Shown: in pieces, positions 50,925 to 60,605 of the stretch
How positions within the stretch are numbered: the stretch's first letter is position 1
How the letters are laid out: every line of letters starts with the position of its first letter
DNA from: Taibaiella chishuiensis
GTDB taxonomy: Bacteria; Bacteroidota; Bacteroidia; Chitinophagales; Chitinophagaceae
Length of the DNA stretch: 64,000 nucleotides
Assembly (NCBI RefSeq): GCF_003014535.1
Contig: NZ_PYGD01000015.1
Coordinates: 28,758 to 92,757, forward strand
Reading direction: 5' to 3'
Notes under the pieces: generated by a model
The model's input: only the letters and a program-made list of their open reading frames with translations
The model's database searches: none
What the model was told of the DNA's origin: nothing
Translations under genes and position numbers: made by a program

Positions 50925-52268
50925 ATGAAAAATAAAGGTGCTGTATTCCTGGCCATCGTGCTGGTCCATATTTTCTGGTTTGTCCTTGCTATGCAGGGCA
51001 AACATTTTTACATGGGCGACTCGAGCGAATATATTTATATGGCGGTCAATTTTAAGAAAGGCCTTTTTTACGCCACCAATACCGCCCTGCCTCTAAGCAT
51101 CCAGCATTATTCGCTGCGCACACCGGGCTATCCTTTCTTCCTGTTTATCAGTTATTCGCTGTTTGGCGAAGGCACCCTACCCGTACTTATCCTGCAGAAT
51201 ATCTTATCCATAGCTTCCTGCTGGATGATTCTTACCCTGTTTGCCCGTGTTTTTCCACAACAAAAACGGACCTGGATCTATATTTTGCTGGTTTCGGTAT
51301 ACCCCATGCAATTCGTTATCGCCGATATGGTGCTTACCGACAACCTCTTCCAGTTCTGTATGATGCTGTATTTCCGGCAGCTGATCCTGAATTACTACGA
51401 GCCCAAACCCGGCCGCATCTGGCAAATGAGCCTGTGGCTGATGCTTTCCTTTTTTGTAAAACCGGTAACCTATCCTTTTTTATGCCTCCACCTGCTGTAT
51501 TGCCTCTGGCATATCCGTAAGTGGAAGATGGCCAAATTGCTGATCCCTACCTTGTTCCCCATGCTTGCGGTAGTGGGTTACGGCTTCTGGAACAAGCACC
51601 AGACCGGCCTGTACCATTTATCGAGCATACAGCCGATGAATATGCTCGACTATAACCTTAAACGCTTCCAGGAATCGCGCTTCGGGTTCAGTAAGGCACA
51701 GGCCTACAACGATACGGCTCACCAGGCTATTAACCGCCAACCGGATTATGTATCCCGTTACCGGAAAACGGAAAGCCTGGCGGTGGAAGGGATTAAGAAA
51801 GACCTGGTACCCTATGCTTTATTTCACCTGCGGGAAAGCCTGCGCTATTTTATAGAACCGGGCAAGGTAGAGATCGATGTCTTTTTCGGTTATTTCAGTT
51901 ATGCAAAAATGACGCTGGAAAAGGGCGAAGGTTTTTTTGTAAAACTGGAAAAAGGAGGGATCAGGGGAGGCCTTGAATACCTGAAAGGGTATCCGCTGAT
52001 CCTGGTGGTGTTACTGGTATTACTGTTTAATATCATCCGATCGCTGGGCTTCCTGCTGTTCCTGTTCGACCGCGCTGTGCCTCTAGCCGTACGATTAACC
52101 ATGGCCGTTTACGCCGGCTATTTTGCCGTTATTACCGGTCCCGTTTCCTATACCAGCCGTTATTACCTGCCTTGTGTGCTGGTTACCTCGGCTTGTGCCA
52201 TGATCACCTACTCCAGGTTATGGAACAGGAAACGGGCTAAGCAAACCGCCTTAATACCCCATGAATAA
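50925..52268 (+). CDS. Multi-span membrane glycosyltransferase-like protein (GT-C type)
   Basis: A 447-residue membrane protein with about 10 hydrophobic segments. The first loop has an acidic motif (YMGDSSEYIYMA, about 30-41), where GT-C enzymes carry catalytic Asp residues. A TPGYPFFLF segment follows, and the C-terminus is basic (NRKRAKQT). The profile resembles dolichyl-phosphate-mannose or ArnT-type sugar transferases using a polyprenyl donor. It overlaps the next gene by 8 bp, so the two are coupled. Donor and acceptor are unknown. The GT-C call rests on topology and motif, not alignment. Confidence 0.6.
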   Translation: MKNKGAVFLAIVLVHIFWFVLAMQGKHFYMGDSSEYIYMAVNFKKGLFYATNTALPLSIQHYSLRTPGYPFFLFISYSLFGEGTLPVLILQNILSIASCWMILTLFARVFPQQKRTWIYILLVSVYPMQFVIADMVLTDNLFQFCMMLYFRQLILNYYEPKPGRIWQMSLWLMLSFFVKPVTYPFLCLHLLYCLWHIRKWKMAKLLIPTLFPMLAVVGYGFWNKHQTGLYHLSSIQPMNMLDYNLKRFQESRFGFSKAQAYNDTAHQAINRQPDYVSRYRKTESLAVEGIKKDLVPYALFHLRESLRYFIEPGKVEIDVFFGYFSYAKMTLEKGEGFFVKLEKGGIRGGLEYLKGYPLILVVLLVLLFNIIRSLGFLLFLFDRAVPLAVRLTMAVYAGYFAVITGPVSYTSRYYLPCVLVTSACAMITYSRLWNRKRAKQTALIPHE

Positions 52269-53880
52269 TACCATGCAACCGGAAGAAATATCAGCCGTCC
52301 ACCACAACCGGTTCGTGCCGGCGCTTTACCTGTTCCCGCTTTTGCTGCTCTGTGCAGGTGTTTTCCTGCTCTGGCCCTATTACCGTTTTTATATCGATCC
52401 CGATGCCATCAGTTACCTTACCCTGGTCGACAGCTACCTGGCCGGCGACTACCAGCATGCCGTCAATGCCTTCTGGAGCCCTATGGGCTGCTGGACCACG
52501 GTACTGGTCGTAAAACTGACCGGGTTACCCTTGTTCGCCGCTGCCATAACGGCCAATACCCTCCCGGCTGCAGGCATGGTGGTACTGGGCCAGGTGCTTT
52601 TTCACCGCTTCCGTTACAACGCCTGGGAACGGCTTTGTTTCGGGATCATGTCGGCGCTATTCTGGACCTATACCGTATATTTCCAGTCTTTTACCGACAT
52701 CTGGCAATTCTTTTTCCTTACCCTGGGCCTGTTGATCCTGCTTCAACCGTCCTTTACCCGCAGGCCTTTATTATGGGTACTGCTGGGCCTGGTAGCCGCC
52801 TTATCTTATTTCAGCAAAGCTTATTCTTTTTACTTTTTCCCGCTCATGATCCTGGTCGTAAGCGGCATGCAGTTGCGCGGCGCCGGTGTTTTCAGCTGGG
52901 GCCTCCTGTTCCGGATCTGCCTGGTCAGTGTCGGGGTCATGATGCTGGCCGCCGCCCCCTGGCTCTGGCTGATACATGAGAAATACCGAATCTGGACCTC
53001 CTCCACGGCCGGCAAACTGAATTTTTCGTGGTGGCTGGCAGGCACGCAGGAATTACGGCCCGACATTTCGGTACTGGTACCGCCGCCGCCCTATTCCAAT
53101 TCTATATTTTATTTTGAAGATCCTTACCTGGTCCAGGGCCGTTTTGTACATTTTTACGATTCGCTCCGCCTCTTTATCAAACAGCTGGGGCGTGTCGGGT
53201 TTAACGCCATAGGTTGGGTAGAAAGCGCCAACCGGATCTCCCCGTTTTATTTCGTCACCTGGCTGGTATCTATCGTATTCCTCTTCAGCAAGGGCCTTTC
53301 CTTTTTTAATACGACCGAAAAGAAAATCCTGCTGGTCGTGTTCCTGATCTTCCCGCTGCCTTACTGGACCGTAACCTTCGATGGCGGTCGCTACCTTTGG
53401 TTCACTATTCCGCTCAGCGCCATCCTGGGGCTCTGGTATGCGCAGCTGATCTTCCCGCTCATGAGCGAACGGATGAAGCGGCTTTTCGTATTCGTGTTTT
53501 GTTGTACCTACCTGGTGGCCCCGGTAGCGGATATGAAAGAAATGTTTGGTACCGGCCGGGAAGAATACCGTATGTCGGAGGCCATGAAATCGATGGGCAT
53601 ACAGGGGAGCTTCGTATCCAACCTGTCGTATGCATCGGGTAAAGGCAGGCTGCACCGGATTGCCTGGTTTACCGGCTCGCCCTGGTATTGCCATACCCTG
53701 GACCGCTACAGCAACGAGGAAATCCTGGAAGATGCCCGCAGGTATCATGTACAATATTATTATTATTTCTATGAAGGTACAGGGGCCGATTATGTATTAA
53801 AAGACGGGCAGGGCAACCCATATCCCGAGGTTACCGGCGGCCGCATCAAGGGGTTGCGGGTGTTCCGGCTTGGCTTTTAG
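52261..53880 (+). CDS. Second multi-span membrane glycosyltransferase-like protein
   Basis: A 539-residue product with about 11 hydrophobic segments. The first periplasmic loop has YIDPDAISYLTLVDSYLAGDY, with paired acidic residues as in GT-C transferases. A central ELRPDISVLVPPPPYSN loop is followed by more spans, and the end is soluble (GADYVLKDGQGNPYPEV). It overlaps the preceding gene by 8 bp and probably shares its transcript. It may work with the first protein on one glycan, but this is inference. The gene stands 230 bp before efp. Confidence 0.6.
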   Translation: MNNTMQPEEISAVHHNRFVPALYLFPLLLLCAGVFLLWPYYRFYIDPDAISYLTLVDSYLAGDYQHAVNAFWSPMGCWTTVLVVKLTGLPLFAAAITANTLPAAGMVVLGQVLFHRFRYNAWERLCFGIMSALFWTYTVYFQSFTDIWQFFFLTLGLLILLQPSFTRRPLLWVLLGLVAALSYFSKAYSFYFFPLMILVVSGMQLRGAGVFSWGLLFRICLVSVGVMMLAAAPWLWLIHEKYRIWTSSTAGKLNFSWWLAGTQELRPDISVLVPPPPYSNSIFYFEDPYLVQGRFVHFYDSLRLFIKQLGRVGFNAIGWVESANRISPFYFVTWLVSIVFLFSKGLSFFNTTEKKILLVVFLIFPLPYWTVTFDGGRYLWFTIPLSAILGLWYAQLIFPLMSERMKRLFVFVFCCTYLVAPVADMKEMFGTGREEYRMSEAMKSMGIQGSFVSNLSYASGKGRLHRIAWFTGSPWYCHTLDRYSNEEILEDARRYHVQYYYYFYEGTGADYVLKDGQGNPYPEVTGGRIKGLRVFRLGF

Positions 53881-54021
53881 CTTTTCTGTACCCGGTATAA
53901 ATAGTTTATGGAGACTAAGAGAGGAAAATGCGTTTCCGGCAAAAAACAAGGCAAAAACCAGTTTTTTTTCAACAAAACAAGAAATAAATGGCCGGAAAGT
54001 TCTTTCAAAGCACTTAATTTT

Positions 54022-54029
54022 TACTTTTG
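54022..54029 (+). promoter_or_regulatory. -7 box TACTTTTG of efp
   Basis: An exact TAnnTTTG match 82 bp before the efp start, in AT-rich DNA. A -33 TTG is not exact at the expected distance (GTTCTTT is the nearest). Confidence 0.5.
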
Positions 54030-54110
54030 CAAACTGATTCTTAATTATAATCAAATCACTAAACGATCCGCCGGCCCCACAGGAGCCCAAGGAGACATTC
54101 ATTTTTTTGC

Positions 54111-54677
54111 ATGGCAAACACAACAGACATCCGTAACGGTATTATCTTGAAATTAGACGGATCGCTTTATAGCGTTGTAGAATTTGGTCAGAACAAAACC
54201 GCCCGTTCCGCTGCTAAAGTATGGGCAAAGCTGAAAGGTGTGGACAACAACCGCAGCATTGAGCATACCTGGAACTCCGGCGATACCATTTACCCGGTAC
54301 GTGTTGAACGTCGTAATTACCAGTTCCTCTACAAAGACGACAGCGGTTTTAACCTGATGGATAACGATACCTTCGAGCAGATCGCGGTAAATGAGAACAT
54401 GATCGACAACCCCGGCCTGTACAAAGATGGCCAGGAGTGCTTCGTACTGATCAATACAGAAACAGAAATGCCGATGAGCGTGGAACTGCCGCCAAGCGTG
54501 GTGCTGCGTGTTACCTATACCGAGCCGGGCCTGCGTGGCGATACCGCTACCCGTACCCTGAAACCAGCTACCCTCGAAACCGGCGCCTCTGTAGCCGTGC
54601 CTTTGTTTGTAGACAACGACGAACTGATCAAGATCAATACCGTAACCGGCGAGTATATCGAGCGTGTAAAAGGATAA
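54111..54677 (+). CDS. efp: Translation elongation factor P
   Basis: A 188-residue factor of full length. Three OB-like domains are seen: KOW-like N-domain (MANTTDIRNGIILKLDG), middle domain (RRNYQFLYKDDSGFNLMDND) and C-domain (YTEPGLRGDTATRTLKPATL, VPLFVDNDELIKI, ending GEYIERVKG). EF-P enters the ribosomal E site and relieves stalling at polyproline. The tip of domain I, where E. coli has Lys34, here reads NKTARSAAK with Arg32. Arg at this tip is the hallmark of the rhamnosylated (EarP-type) group, though related Bacteroidota also carry such loops. No modifying enzyme is in the window. Confidence 0.96.
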   Translation: MANTTDIRNGIILKLDGSLYSVVEFGQNKTARSAAKVWAKLKGVDNNRSIEHTWNSGDTIYPVRVERRNYQFLYKDDSGFNLMDNDTFEQIAVNENMIDNPGLYKDGQECFVLINTETEMPMSVELPPSVVLRVTYTEPGLRGDTATRTLKPATLETGASVAVPLFVDNDELIKINTVTGEYIERVKG

Positions 54678-54689
54678 TTATTTCGGGCG

Positions 54690-54716
54690 GCTAATCATCA
54701 ATACCCTGTGATTAGC
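54690..54716 (+). terminator. Intrinsic terminator after efp
   Basis: Arms GCTAATCA (54690-54697) and TGATTAGC (54709-54716) are perfectly complementary and followed by TTCTTTTTTG. It lies 12 bp past the efp stop, so efp and accB are probably separate transcripts. Confidence 0.85.
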
Positions 54717-54796
54717 TTCTTTTTTGTAACAGCATCTCATCAATTAGTTGCCTGTAGCGGCTTTACAGGTTATAGTGCAACACAATTAAATTTAAT

Positions 54797-55279
54797 ATGG
54801 AATTTAAACAAATACAGGAACTGCTTAAAGCGGTGAATAAGTCCAATATCAGCGAATTATCCATTAAAGACGGAGAATTCGAGATCACCATCAAACAAGC
54901 CAATACCGAGCCGCAGTACGTAATGGCACAACCTGCCATGCCTGTAGCTGTACAGCCACAGGTTATCGCTGCACCGCAGGCTGCGCCCCAGGCGCCGGCT
55001 GCTCCTGCCGCTGCTGCACAAGCGCCTGCTGCATCCAGCAATACCATTACGGTTAAATCACCGATGATCGGTACTTTCTACCGCAGCTCCGGTCCCGATA
55101 AGCCTGCTTTCGTAAACGTAGGCGACGAAATCAAACCCGGCGATGTAATCTGCATCGTAGAAGCCATGAAGCTGTTCAATGAAATTGAAAGTGAAGTAAG
55201 CGGCCGTATCGTTAAAGTGCTGATAGACGACGCCACACCGGTTGAATACGATCAGCCTTTATTCCTGGTAGAGCCTTAA
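54797..55279 (+). CDS. accB: Acetyl-CoA carboxylase biotin carboxyl carrier protein
   Basis: A 160-residue carrier. It has an N-terminal helical and beta part (about 1-45), a long Ala/Pro-rich linker (about 45-80, a flexible arm), and a biotinyl domain (about 82-160). The attachment Lys125 lies in CIVEAMKLFNEIE, and the closing strand is QPLFLVEP. It carries CO2 from AccC to the carboxyltransferase for malonyl-CoA synthesis. It precedes accC by 96 bp. Confidence 0.95.
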   Translation: MEFKQIQELLKAVNKSNISELSIKDGEFEITIKQANTEPQYVMAQPAMPVAVQPQVIAAPQAAPQAPAAPAAAAQAPAASSNTITVKSPMIGTFYRSSGPDKPAFVNVGDEIKPGDVICIVEAMKLFNEIESEVSGRIVKVLIDDATPVEYDQPLFLVEP

Positions 55280-55375
55280 TGCTAAGGTATAACAAGGAAA
55301 AGCCGGTTCCGGTGTATGATCACCGATAGAACCGCTCTTCGCCAGTTTATATTTCATATTTACATCAGCTAATTC

Positions 55376-56713
55376 ATGTTTAAAAAAATATTGATTGCCA
55401 ACAGAGGCGAGATCGCGCTCCGTATTATCCGTACCTGCCGGGAAATGGGCATCCAGACCGTTGCCATATATTCTACAGCAGATAAGGACAGCCTGCATGT
55501 CCGTTTTGCGGATGAGGCTGTTTGTATCGGTAAGCCGCAGAGTGCTGATTCTTACCTGAACATCCCGCATATTATGGCAGCTGCCGAGATCACGAACGCC
55601 GATGCGATCCATCCCGGTTACGGCTTCCTGGCAGAGAATGCCGGCTTCGCCGAAATATGCGCCCAATACAATATCAAATTCATCGGGCCCACCCCGCAGA
55701 TGATCCGCTCTATGGGCGATAAGATCACCGCGAAGGAAACGATGATCGCTGCCGGCGTACCTTGTATCCCGGGTTCTGAAGGCCTGCTGGAAAGCATCGA
55801 ACAGGCCCGCGTACTGGCCAAGGAAATGGGCTACCCCGTAATCCTGAAAGCTACTGCCGGTGGCGGTGGTAAAGGCATGCGCGTCGTATGGAGCGATGGC
55901 GAAATCGAGAAAGCCTACAATACCGCCAAACAGGAAGCAGCCGCCTCTTTCAAAAACGATGGTATCTACATGGAGAAATTCGTTGAAGAACCGCGTCATA
56001 TCGAGATCCAGGTAGCCGGCGACCAGTATGGTACCGTATGCCATATGAGCGAAAGGGACTGCTCTATCCAGCGCAGGCACCAGAAACTCGTAGAAGAATC
56101 ACCATCACCGTTCATGACGCCCGAACTGCGTCAGAAAATGGGTGAAGCAGCCATCAAAGCTGCCGCAGCAATCAATTACGAAAGCGTAGGTACGATCGAG
56201 TTCCTCGTGGATAAACACCGTAACTTCTACTTTATGGAGATGAATACGCGTATCCAGGTAGAGCACGGCGTAACCGAAGAGGTGATCAATTTCGACCTGA
56301 TCAAAGAACAGATCAAAATTGCAGCCGGTATCCCGATCAGCGGTAAGAACTACGAGCCCCAGATGCATGCCATCGAATGCCGTATCAATGCCGAAGATCC
56401 GTACAACGATTTCCGTCCGAGCCCCGGTACGATTACCGTACTGCATACACCGGGCGGTCATGGTATCCGTGTCGATTCCCATATTTACGCCGGCTATACC
56501 ATTCCTCCGTTCTACGATTCTATGATCGCCAAAGTGATTGCCGTAGCGCAGACCCGCGAAGAAGCGATCAATACTATGGAACGCGCCTTAAGCGAATACG
56601 TGATCGAAGGGGTGAAAACCACCATTCCGTTCCACCTGCAGCTGATGCGTAATGAAGACTTCCGCGCCGGAAACTTCACCACCAAATTTATCGAAACATT
56701 CGAATTGAAATAA
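55376..56713 (+). CDS. accC: Acetyl-CoA carboxylase biotin carboxylase
   Basis: A 445-residue ATP-grasp enzyme of full length that carboxylates biotin on AccB using ATP and bicarbonate. The N-domain starts [20 protein letters not shown]. The glycine-rich ATP loop is [15 protein letters not shown] (about 159-173). Metal-binding residues lie in [20 protein letters not shown], and the catalytic-core segment [10 protein letters not shown] follows. It ends [12 protein letters not shown]. It forms the accB-accC unit, closed by a strong terminator. Confidence 0.96.
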   Translation: MFKKILIANRGEIALRIIRTCREMGIQTVAIYSTADKDSLHVRFADEAVCIGKPQSADSYLNIPHIMAAAEITNADAIHPGYGFLAENAGFAEICAQYNIKFIGPTPQMIRSMGDKITAKETMIAAGVPCIPGSEGLLESIEQARVLAKEMGYPVILKATAGGGGKGMRVVWSDGEIEKAYNTAKQEAAASFKNDGIYMEKFVEEPRHIEIQVAGDQYGTVCHMSERDCSIQRRHQKLVEESPSPFMTPELRQKMGEAAIKAAAAINYESVGTIEFLVDKHRNFYFMEMNTRIQVEHGVTEEVINFDLIKEQIKIAAGIPISGKNYEPQMHAIECRINAEDPYNDFRPSPGTITVLHTPGGHGIRVDSHIYAGYTIPPFYDSMIAKVIAVAQTREEAINTMERALSEYVIEGVKTTIPFHLQLMRNEDFRAGNFTTKFIETFELK

Positions 56714-56734
56714 TACAGCCTTGCTGTTAGAGAG

Positions 56735-56762
56735 AAGCCGCATGATACAGATCATGCGGCTT
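56735..56762 (+). terminator. Intrinsic terminator after accC
   Basis: Arms AAGCCGCATGAT (56735-56746) and ATCATGCGGCTT (56751-56762) form a perfect 12-bp stem with a 4-base loop, followed by TTTTG. It lies between accC and the end of the opposing flotillin-like gene. Confidence 0.9.
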
Positions 56763-56788
56763 TTTGTTTGTTATACACCGATGGCTGC

Positions 56789-58705
56789 TTATGCCTCCGG
56801 CCTGGGTTCGTCCTTGCCCATCATCTTCATCAATTGCATGCCCAGCAAGCCGTTCAGGCTGCCTTCGGTACCATTGCCACCGGAGATGATCAGGTCTGGT
56901 ATCACTTTGATACCATTCTTACCTACCTCTTCGGTAATTTTATAACGGGTAAAATTATCGCCACCCATAGCTTTGACCTGCAATTCGTAAGCCTCTGCGG
57001 TGCTTTTACCGATCGCCATAATCTTCTCGGCCTCTGCCAGACCGGTTTTCGCGATCTTCTCCGCATCCGCGCCGGCATTAAGCCGTGTAGCTTCGGCCTG
57101 CGCCGCTGCCCTGGCCTTGGTCGCTTCGGCTTCGGCTACGGCTCTCATCTTCGTTGCCTGGGCTTCCGCATCCACCTGCAGTTTCAGGCTTGCCGCATCA
57201 CCTTCTGCTTTCTTCACCGTAGCATCGGCCGTACGCTGCGATATCTCTACGCTTTGCTGCGCCTTTACGATTTCCTTTTGCATATCGGCAATGGCCGTTT
57301 CTTTTTCCATACCCTGGCGTTGCTCCTGGGCCATACGCTGGGTCTGGTAGGTCTTTTGTTCTTCTTCGGCGATCTTACGGTCGGTCAGGGTCTTCATCAA
57401 TGCTTCGGGTGGTGTAATGTCGCCGATCAGGGTATCAACCGCGTTCACGTTATACTCTTCCAGCACGGTGCGGATATGCTCGCGGGCACTCTCCTGCCGT
57501 TCTTTACGGGTAGTCAGGAAGCTGATCACATCGCTGTCCTGGGCCGAGTTGCGGAAATAGTTGCCGATGGTAGGTTCGAGCACCTGGCTTACCAGGTTGG
57601 TCATACTGCCAAAGCGGGCAATAACCTTAGGCGCTTCATTAGCCGGGATATGGATGATCTGCGATACGTCGAGGTTAAAGGGGAAGCCGTCTTTAGACCT
57701 TACGGTAATGGTGCAGAGATTCTTATCGAGTGCATGCGCCTCGCTGCGGGCATTGGCCCAGTTGAGTACCAGGTTGGTGGTGGGCACCAGCTCCATCTTC
57801 ATGGTATACTTGTTCAGCGGGTACTTGCCGGGGCCAAGCGGCTCCTGCCATACCCCCCTGAAGCCTTTGGCAACAATATTGCCATGCTTAAAGGACTCGC
57901 CGGTTACATCCTGCCCGTCCTCGCCGATATAAGAGATCACTACGCCAACGTAACCGATCGGTACGTCGGTCATCAGGATCTCTTCGATCTGTACTGCCCA
58001 GGGGTTAATGTTATAGGAACCGGCAAGAATGATCTGCGGCTGTAACCCACGGTTACCGCCCTGTTCGAGGAAGGCATCAAAATCCTGGAAGTTATTATGA
58101 CCATCCACCTGCGCACCGGCAATCTGGTCTTTGCTTATCGGATTACCATCGAGTGTAGTGACCACGCCCACCCTGTTTTCGTGGATGATGATCATATCGG
58201 CAATTGTTACCGTAAAGGCAAAAGTATTGATCCTGTAGGTACCTGCCGTGATATAGGCCGTCTGGCGGCCTTTCTGGCCGCCGTTGTTCAGAAACTTTTC
58301 GGCATCCTGGAAATTGTCGCTGTCCACCCTGCGTGCCAGTATCGACCCGGTGGGTATTTCTTGTCCGTCGTTACTGAGCAGCAAGCCGATCTTGCCCTCC
58401 GGAATTACGGTAAAGGATTGCATATGGATACTGTATTGCCAGATCCACATGCCCCAATAGAGGCCAGGGGCAAGGGTTCTGGCCTGGAAGCCCGCCTCGC
58501 CGCGGGTTGCGATGATCTTGCCATCGGGTAAGGCGCGGTAGGCGCCGAAGAGTACAAATTTCTTGGTTACAAGCCCGATACGGTTTTCGGGCACGATGAT
58601 CATACCAAACAAAACACGCAGGATCACTTTATGCAGTAAGGCGCATACGAATAACACGGCAATAAGGGTCAGGAGCAGTTTATGCTCTTGGAAGAAAGAA
58701 GACAT
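56789..58705 (-). CDS. Flotillin-like SPFH/band-7 membrane protein
   Basis: From the ATG at 58705 the product is 638 residues. The frame extends to 58837, but the next Met gives a proper membrane start (SSFFQEHKLLLTLIAVLFVC). One membrane anchor lies at about 10-40, then MIIVPENRIGLVTKK opens the SPFH domain (about 40-300), and coiled regions follow (about 440-590) with EKETAIADMQKEIVKAQQS and repeated EAEATKARAAAQAEATR heptads. The length and the Ala/Glu coiled coil are the flotillin pattern. Such proteins scaffold membrane microdomains. The 3' end faces accC across the terminator. Confidence 0.85.
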   Translation of the reverse strand: MSSFFQEHKLLLTLIAVLFVCALLHKVILRVLFGMIIVPENRIGLVTKKFVLFGAYRALPDGKIIATRGEAGFQARTLAPGLYWGMWIWQYSIHMQSFTVIPEGKIGLLLSNDGQEIPTGSILARRVDSDNFQDAEKFLNNGGQKGRQTAYITAGTYRINTFAFTVTIADMIIIHENRVGVVTTLDGNPISKDQIAGAQVDGHNNFQDFDAFLEQGGNRGLQPQIILAGSYNINPWAVQIEEILMTDVPIGYVGVVISYIGEDGQDVTGESFKHGNIVAKGFRGVWQEPLGPGKYPLNKYTMKMELVPTTNLVLNWANARSEAHALDKNLCTITVRSKDGFPFNLDVSQIIHIPANEAPKVIARFGSMTNLVSQVLEPTIGNYFRNSAQDSDVISFLTTRKERQESAREHIRTVLEEYNVNAVDTLIGDITPPEALMKTLTDRKIAEEEQKTYQTQRMAQEQRQGMEKETAIADMQKEIVKAQQSVEISQRTADATVKKAEGDAASLKLQVDAEAQATKMRAVAEAEATKARAAAQAEATRLNAGADAEKIAKTGLAEAEKIMAIGKSTAEAYELQVKAMGGDNFTRYKITEEVGKNGIKVIPDLIISGGNGTEGSLNGLLGMQLMKMMGKDEPRPEA

Positions 58706-59357
58706 AGTTTGTAAATTTTTAGGGAAGACAAGGCCTGCTGCGGTTTGTAACCGCAGTAGAACATGGTAAAAAAGTAAAAGGATGAAAGAATAAACGCAAG
58801 CCGCTACGACCGGTGCACAGGCTTTCTTAGCCGGCAAAGAAAAACTTGCGGCAGCAGGAAACAGCGATGCGTTGGTGAAAACTAGGCCCGGGGAGGTGAA
58901 GTATTAAACCGGGATAAAATAAAAGCGGTAAGGAAGGAAATAACCCGTAAATGTTGCACCGTAGTGTTGAGATTTATCCACCAAAGATATGCAGGTTAAG
59001 GGATACGATATATAAAACCGGCCCATATTATTTTCTTATAGGAATGCGGCCTGCCATAGGAAACAGTTATCAGGCGGGCTTTACAGGATCGTGTACTTGC
59101 CCGGCGGACTAAAACGCCACGTTGTCCCAATGAAAAACTATCCTGCCGGGCACCATACCGATACCGTACAAAGAAAGCCTGGACCAACATGGACAAAAGC
59201 GCCGGGCCAGCCTTTACAAACGGGTGTTAGCGGGCATTGTGGTTATGCCAGAGCAGAGCAGGTCTTCAGGTGTTAGGGATACGCCGGGCATTGGAGGTAC
59301 AGGTATTGCCGGGCAAGGACAAGCAAAAAAAAACGTCAGCGCAAAGTTAATACAGGA
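58706..59357. other. Intergenic region, about 650 bp, between flotillin-like and monooxygenase genes
   Basis: No gene is supported. Small frames here are chance. The flotillin-like gene must be transcribed from its left part, and the monooxygenase terminator lies at the right edge. Confidence 0.4.
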
Positions 59358-59392
59358 CCACAGTTGTAGCGGCAAGCGCTTTGCAACTGTGG
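59358..59392 (-). terminator. Hairpin after the FAD monooxygenase gene
   Basis: Arms CCACAGTTG (59358-59366) and CAACTGTGG (59384-59392) form a perfect 9-bp stem, and partly complementary bases extend it. It lies 26 bp past the stop at 59419. No strong T-tract on the minus strand. Confidence 0.5.
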
Positions 59393-59418
59393 TTCCTATT
59401 TTCGATATCGTTACGGGA

Positions 59419-60549
59419 TTAGTTTACAGGACTAAGTCGGAACAGCCGTGCCATCTGTCTTACATTAACGCTTGCAGGCGTCAGGTATTTCAGGATAAAG
59501 TTGCGGATGCCCATACCGGCGCGGTTTTCCAGGTGCGAGAGTACGCCTACCTGCCAACTGGTCTTTACCACGTATTGTGCTTTAGCGCGCCGCAGTTCCG
59601 GGTATTTTTTAAAGGCATCGACCATATTGTATTGCTTCAGCAATTCGCCCAGCACATAAGCATCTTCAACAGCCTGGCAGGCGCCCTGCCCCAGGTTGGG
59701 TGTGGTAGCATGCGCCGCATCGCCCACCAGGCATACCTTATCTTTAGACCAGGCAGGTATAGGTTTCAGATCATAGATCGGCGCCTTGATCAGCGTATCC
59801 TTTGGTGTAGCGGCAACCAGTTCGCCGATCAGGGGATGAAAGTCGGCGATATAAGCATCGGGACCCGCGCCCGGTATTTCCTGTCGGGTATTGATCACCA
59901 GGTACCAATACACCTTATCCTTGCCGGTTTGTACAAAACCCACACGGCGGCCTTTATGCCAGGCTTCGATCACTTCGTGCCGGTAACGCTCCGGCAGCTG
60001 ATAGCCTGTAACCCCGCGCCAGCAGATCTGCCGGGCATCGCGGTAAACACTACCGGGAAACAGTTGCTGCCGTACCTGCGATTTAATGCCATCGGCGCCG
60101 ATCACATACTCCGACCTGATTACCGAACCATCAGCAAAAGCGAGCCGGTATACATCGCCCTCGTGTTCGATACGGTCCAGTCTTTTATTGATCCGGATAT
60201 GCTCCGGGCCCACCGCCCGGGCCAGTATATCATACAGGTCGGACCGGTGTATGGCATGGTTCTGAAGCCCGTACAGTGCTTCGAAGCGTTGCAGGCTTAT
60301 CTCGGATAAAGGAGCGAAATCTGCTTTGGTAATAATCATTTTATCGACCAGGTTGCCCTGCCGGTAAATCTCCTCATGAATACCCAGTTCGCGGAACACC
60401 TGCAGCGCATTATTGGCTATAATAATGCCGGCGCCCACGCTTTTGATCGCCGGCGCCGCTTCGTATAATACAAAAGGTATACCCGCCCGTTTCAAGACAA
60501 GGGCAGTAGTGAGTCCGCCGATACCGCCTCCTATAATGGTTACGTTCAT
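59419..60549 (-). CDS. FAD-dependent monooxygenase
   Basis: From the ATG at 60549 the product is 376 residues. An upstream Met at 60600 would add 17 residues before the nucleotide-binding fold. The N-terminal Rossmann motif is IIGGGIGGLTTALVLKRAG. The DG motif is VIGADGIKSQVRQ and the GD motif VGDAAHATTPNLGQGACQAVEDA, the three flavin signatures of class A hydroxylases. FAD and NAD(P)H-dependent hydroxylation of an aromatic or related substrate is predicted; the substrate is not apparent. The Crp/Fnr-type gene ends 56 bp upstream on the same strand and probably regulates or cotranscribes with it. Confidence 0.88.
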   Translation of the reverse strand: MNVTIIGGGIGGLTTALVLKRAGIPFVLYEAAPAIKSVGAGIIIANNALQVFRELGIHEEIYRQGNLVDKMIITKADFAPLSEISLQRFEALYGLQNHAIHRSDLYDILARAVGPEHIRINKRLDRIEHEGDVYRLAFADGSVIRSEYVIGADGIKSQVRQQLFPGSVYRDARQICWRGVTGYQLPERYRHEVIEAWHKGRRVGFVQTGKDKVYWYLVINTRQEIPGAGPDAYIADFHPLIGELVAATPKDTLIKAPIYDLKPIPAWSKDKVCLVGDAAHATTPNLGQGACQAVEDAYVLGELLKQYNMVDAFKKYPELRRAKAQYVVKTSWQVGVLSHLENRAGMGIRNFILKYLTPASVNVRQMARLFRLSPVN

Positions 60550-60605
60550 TGTTTTATTTTTAGGCAAAGTTAGCGCCGGGTAAAGGCTGTAGCCGTTCAC
60601 TTAAG

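Noticed and set aside
56768..58045. 425-codon plus-strand frame opposite the flotillin-like gene
   Set aside because: Antisense of the coiled-coil codons. The Leu/Gly/His-rich translation has no domain.
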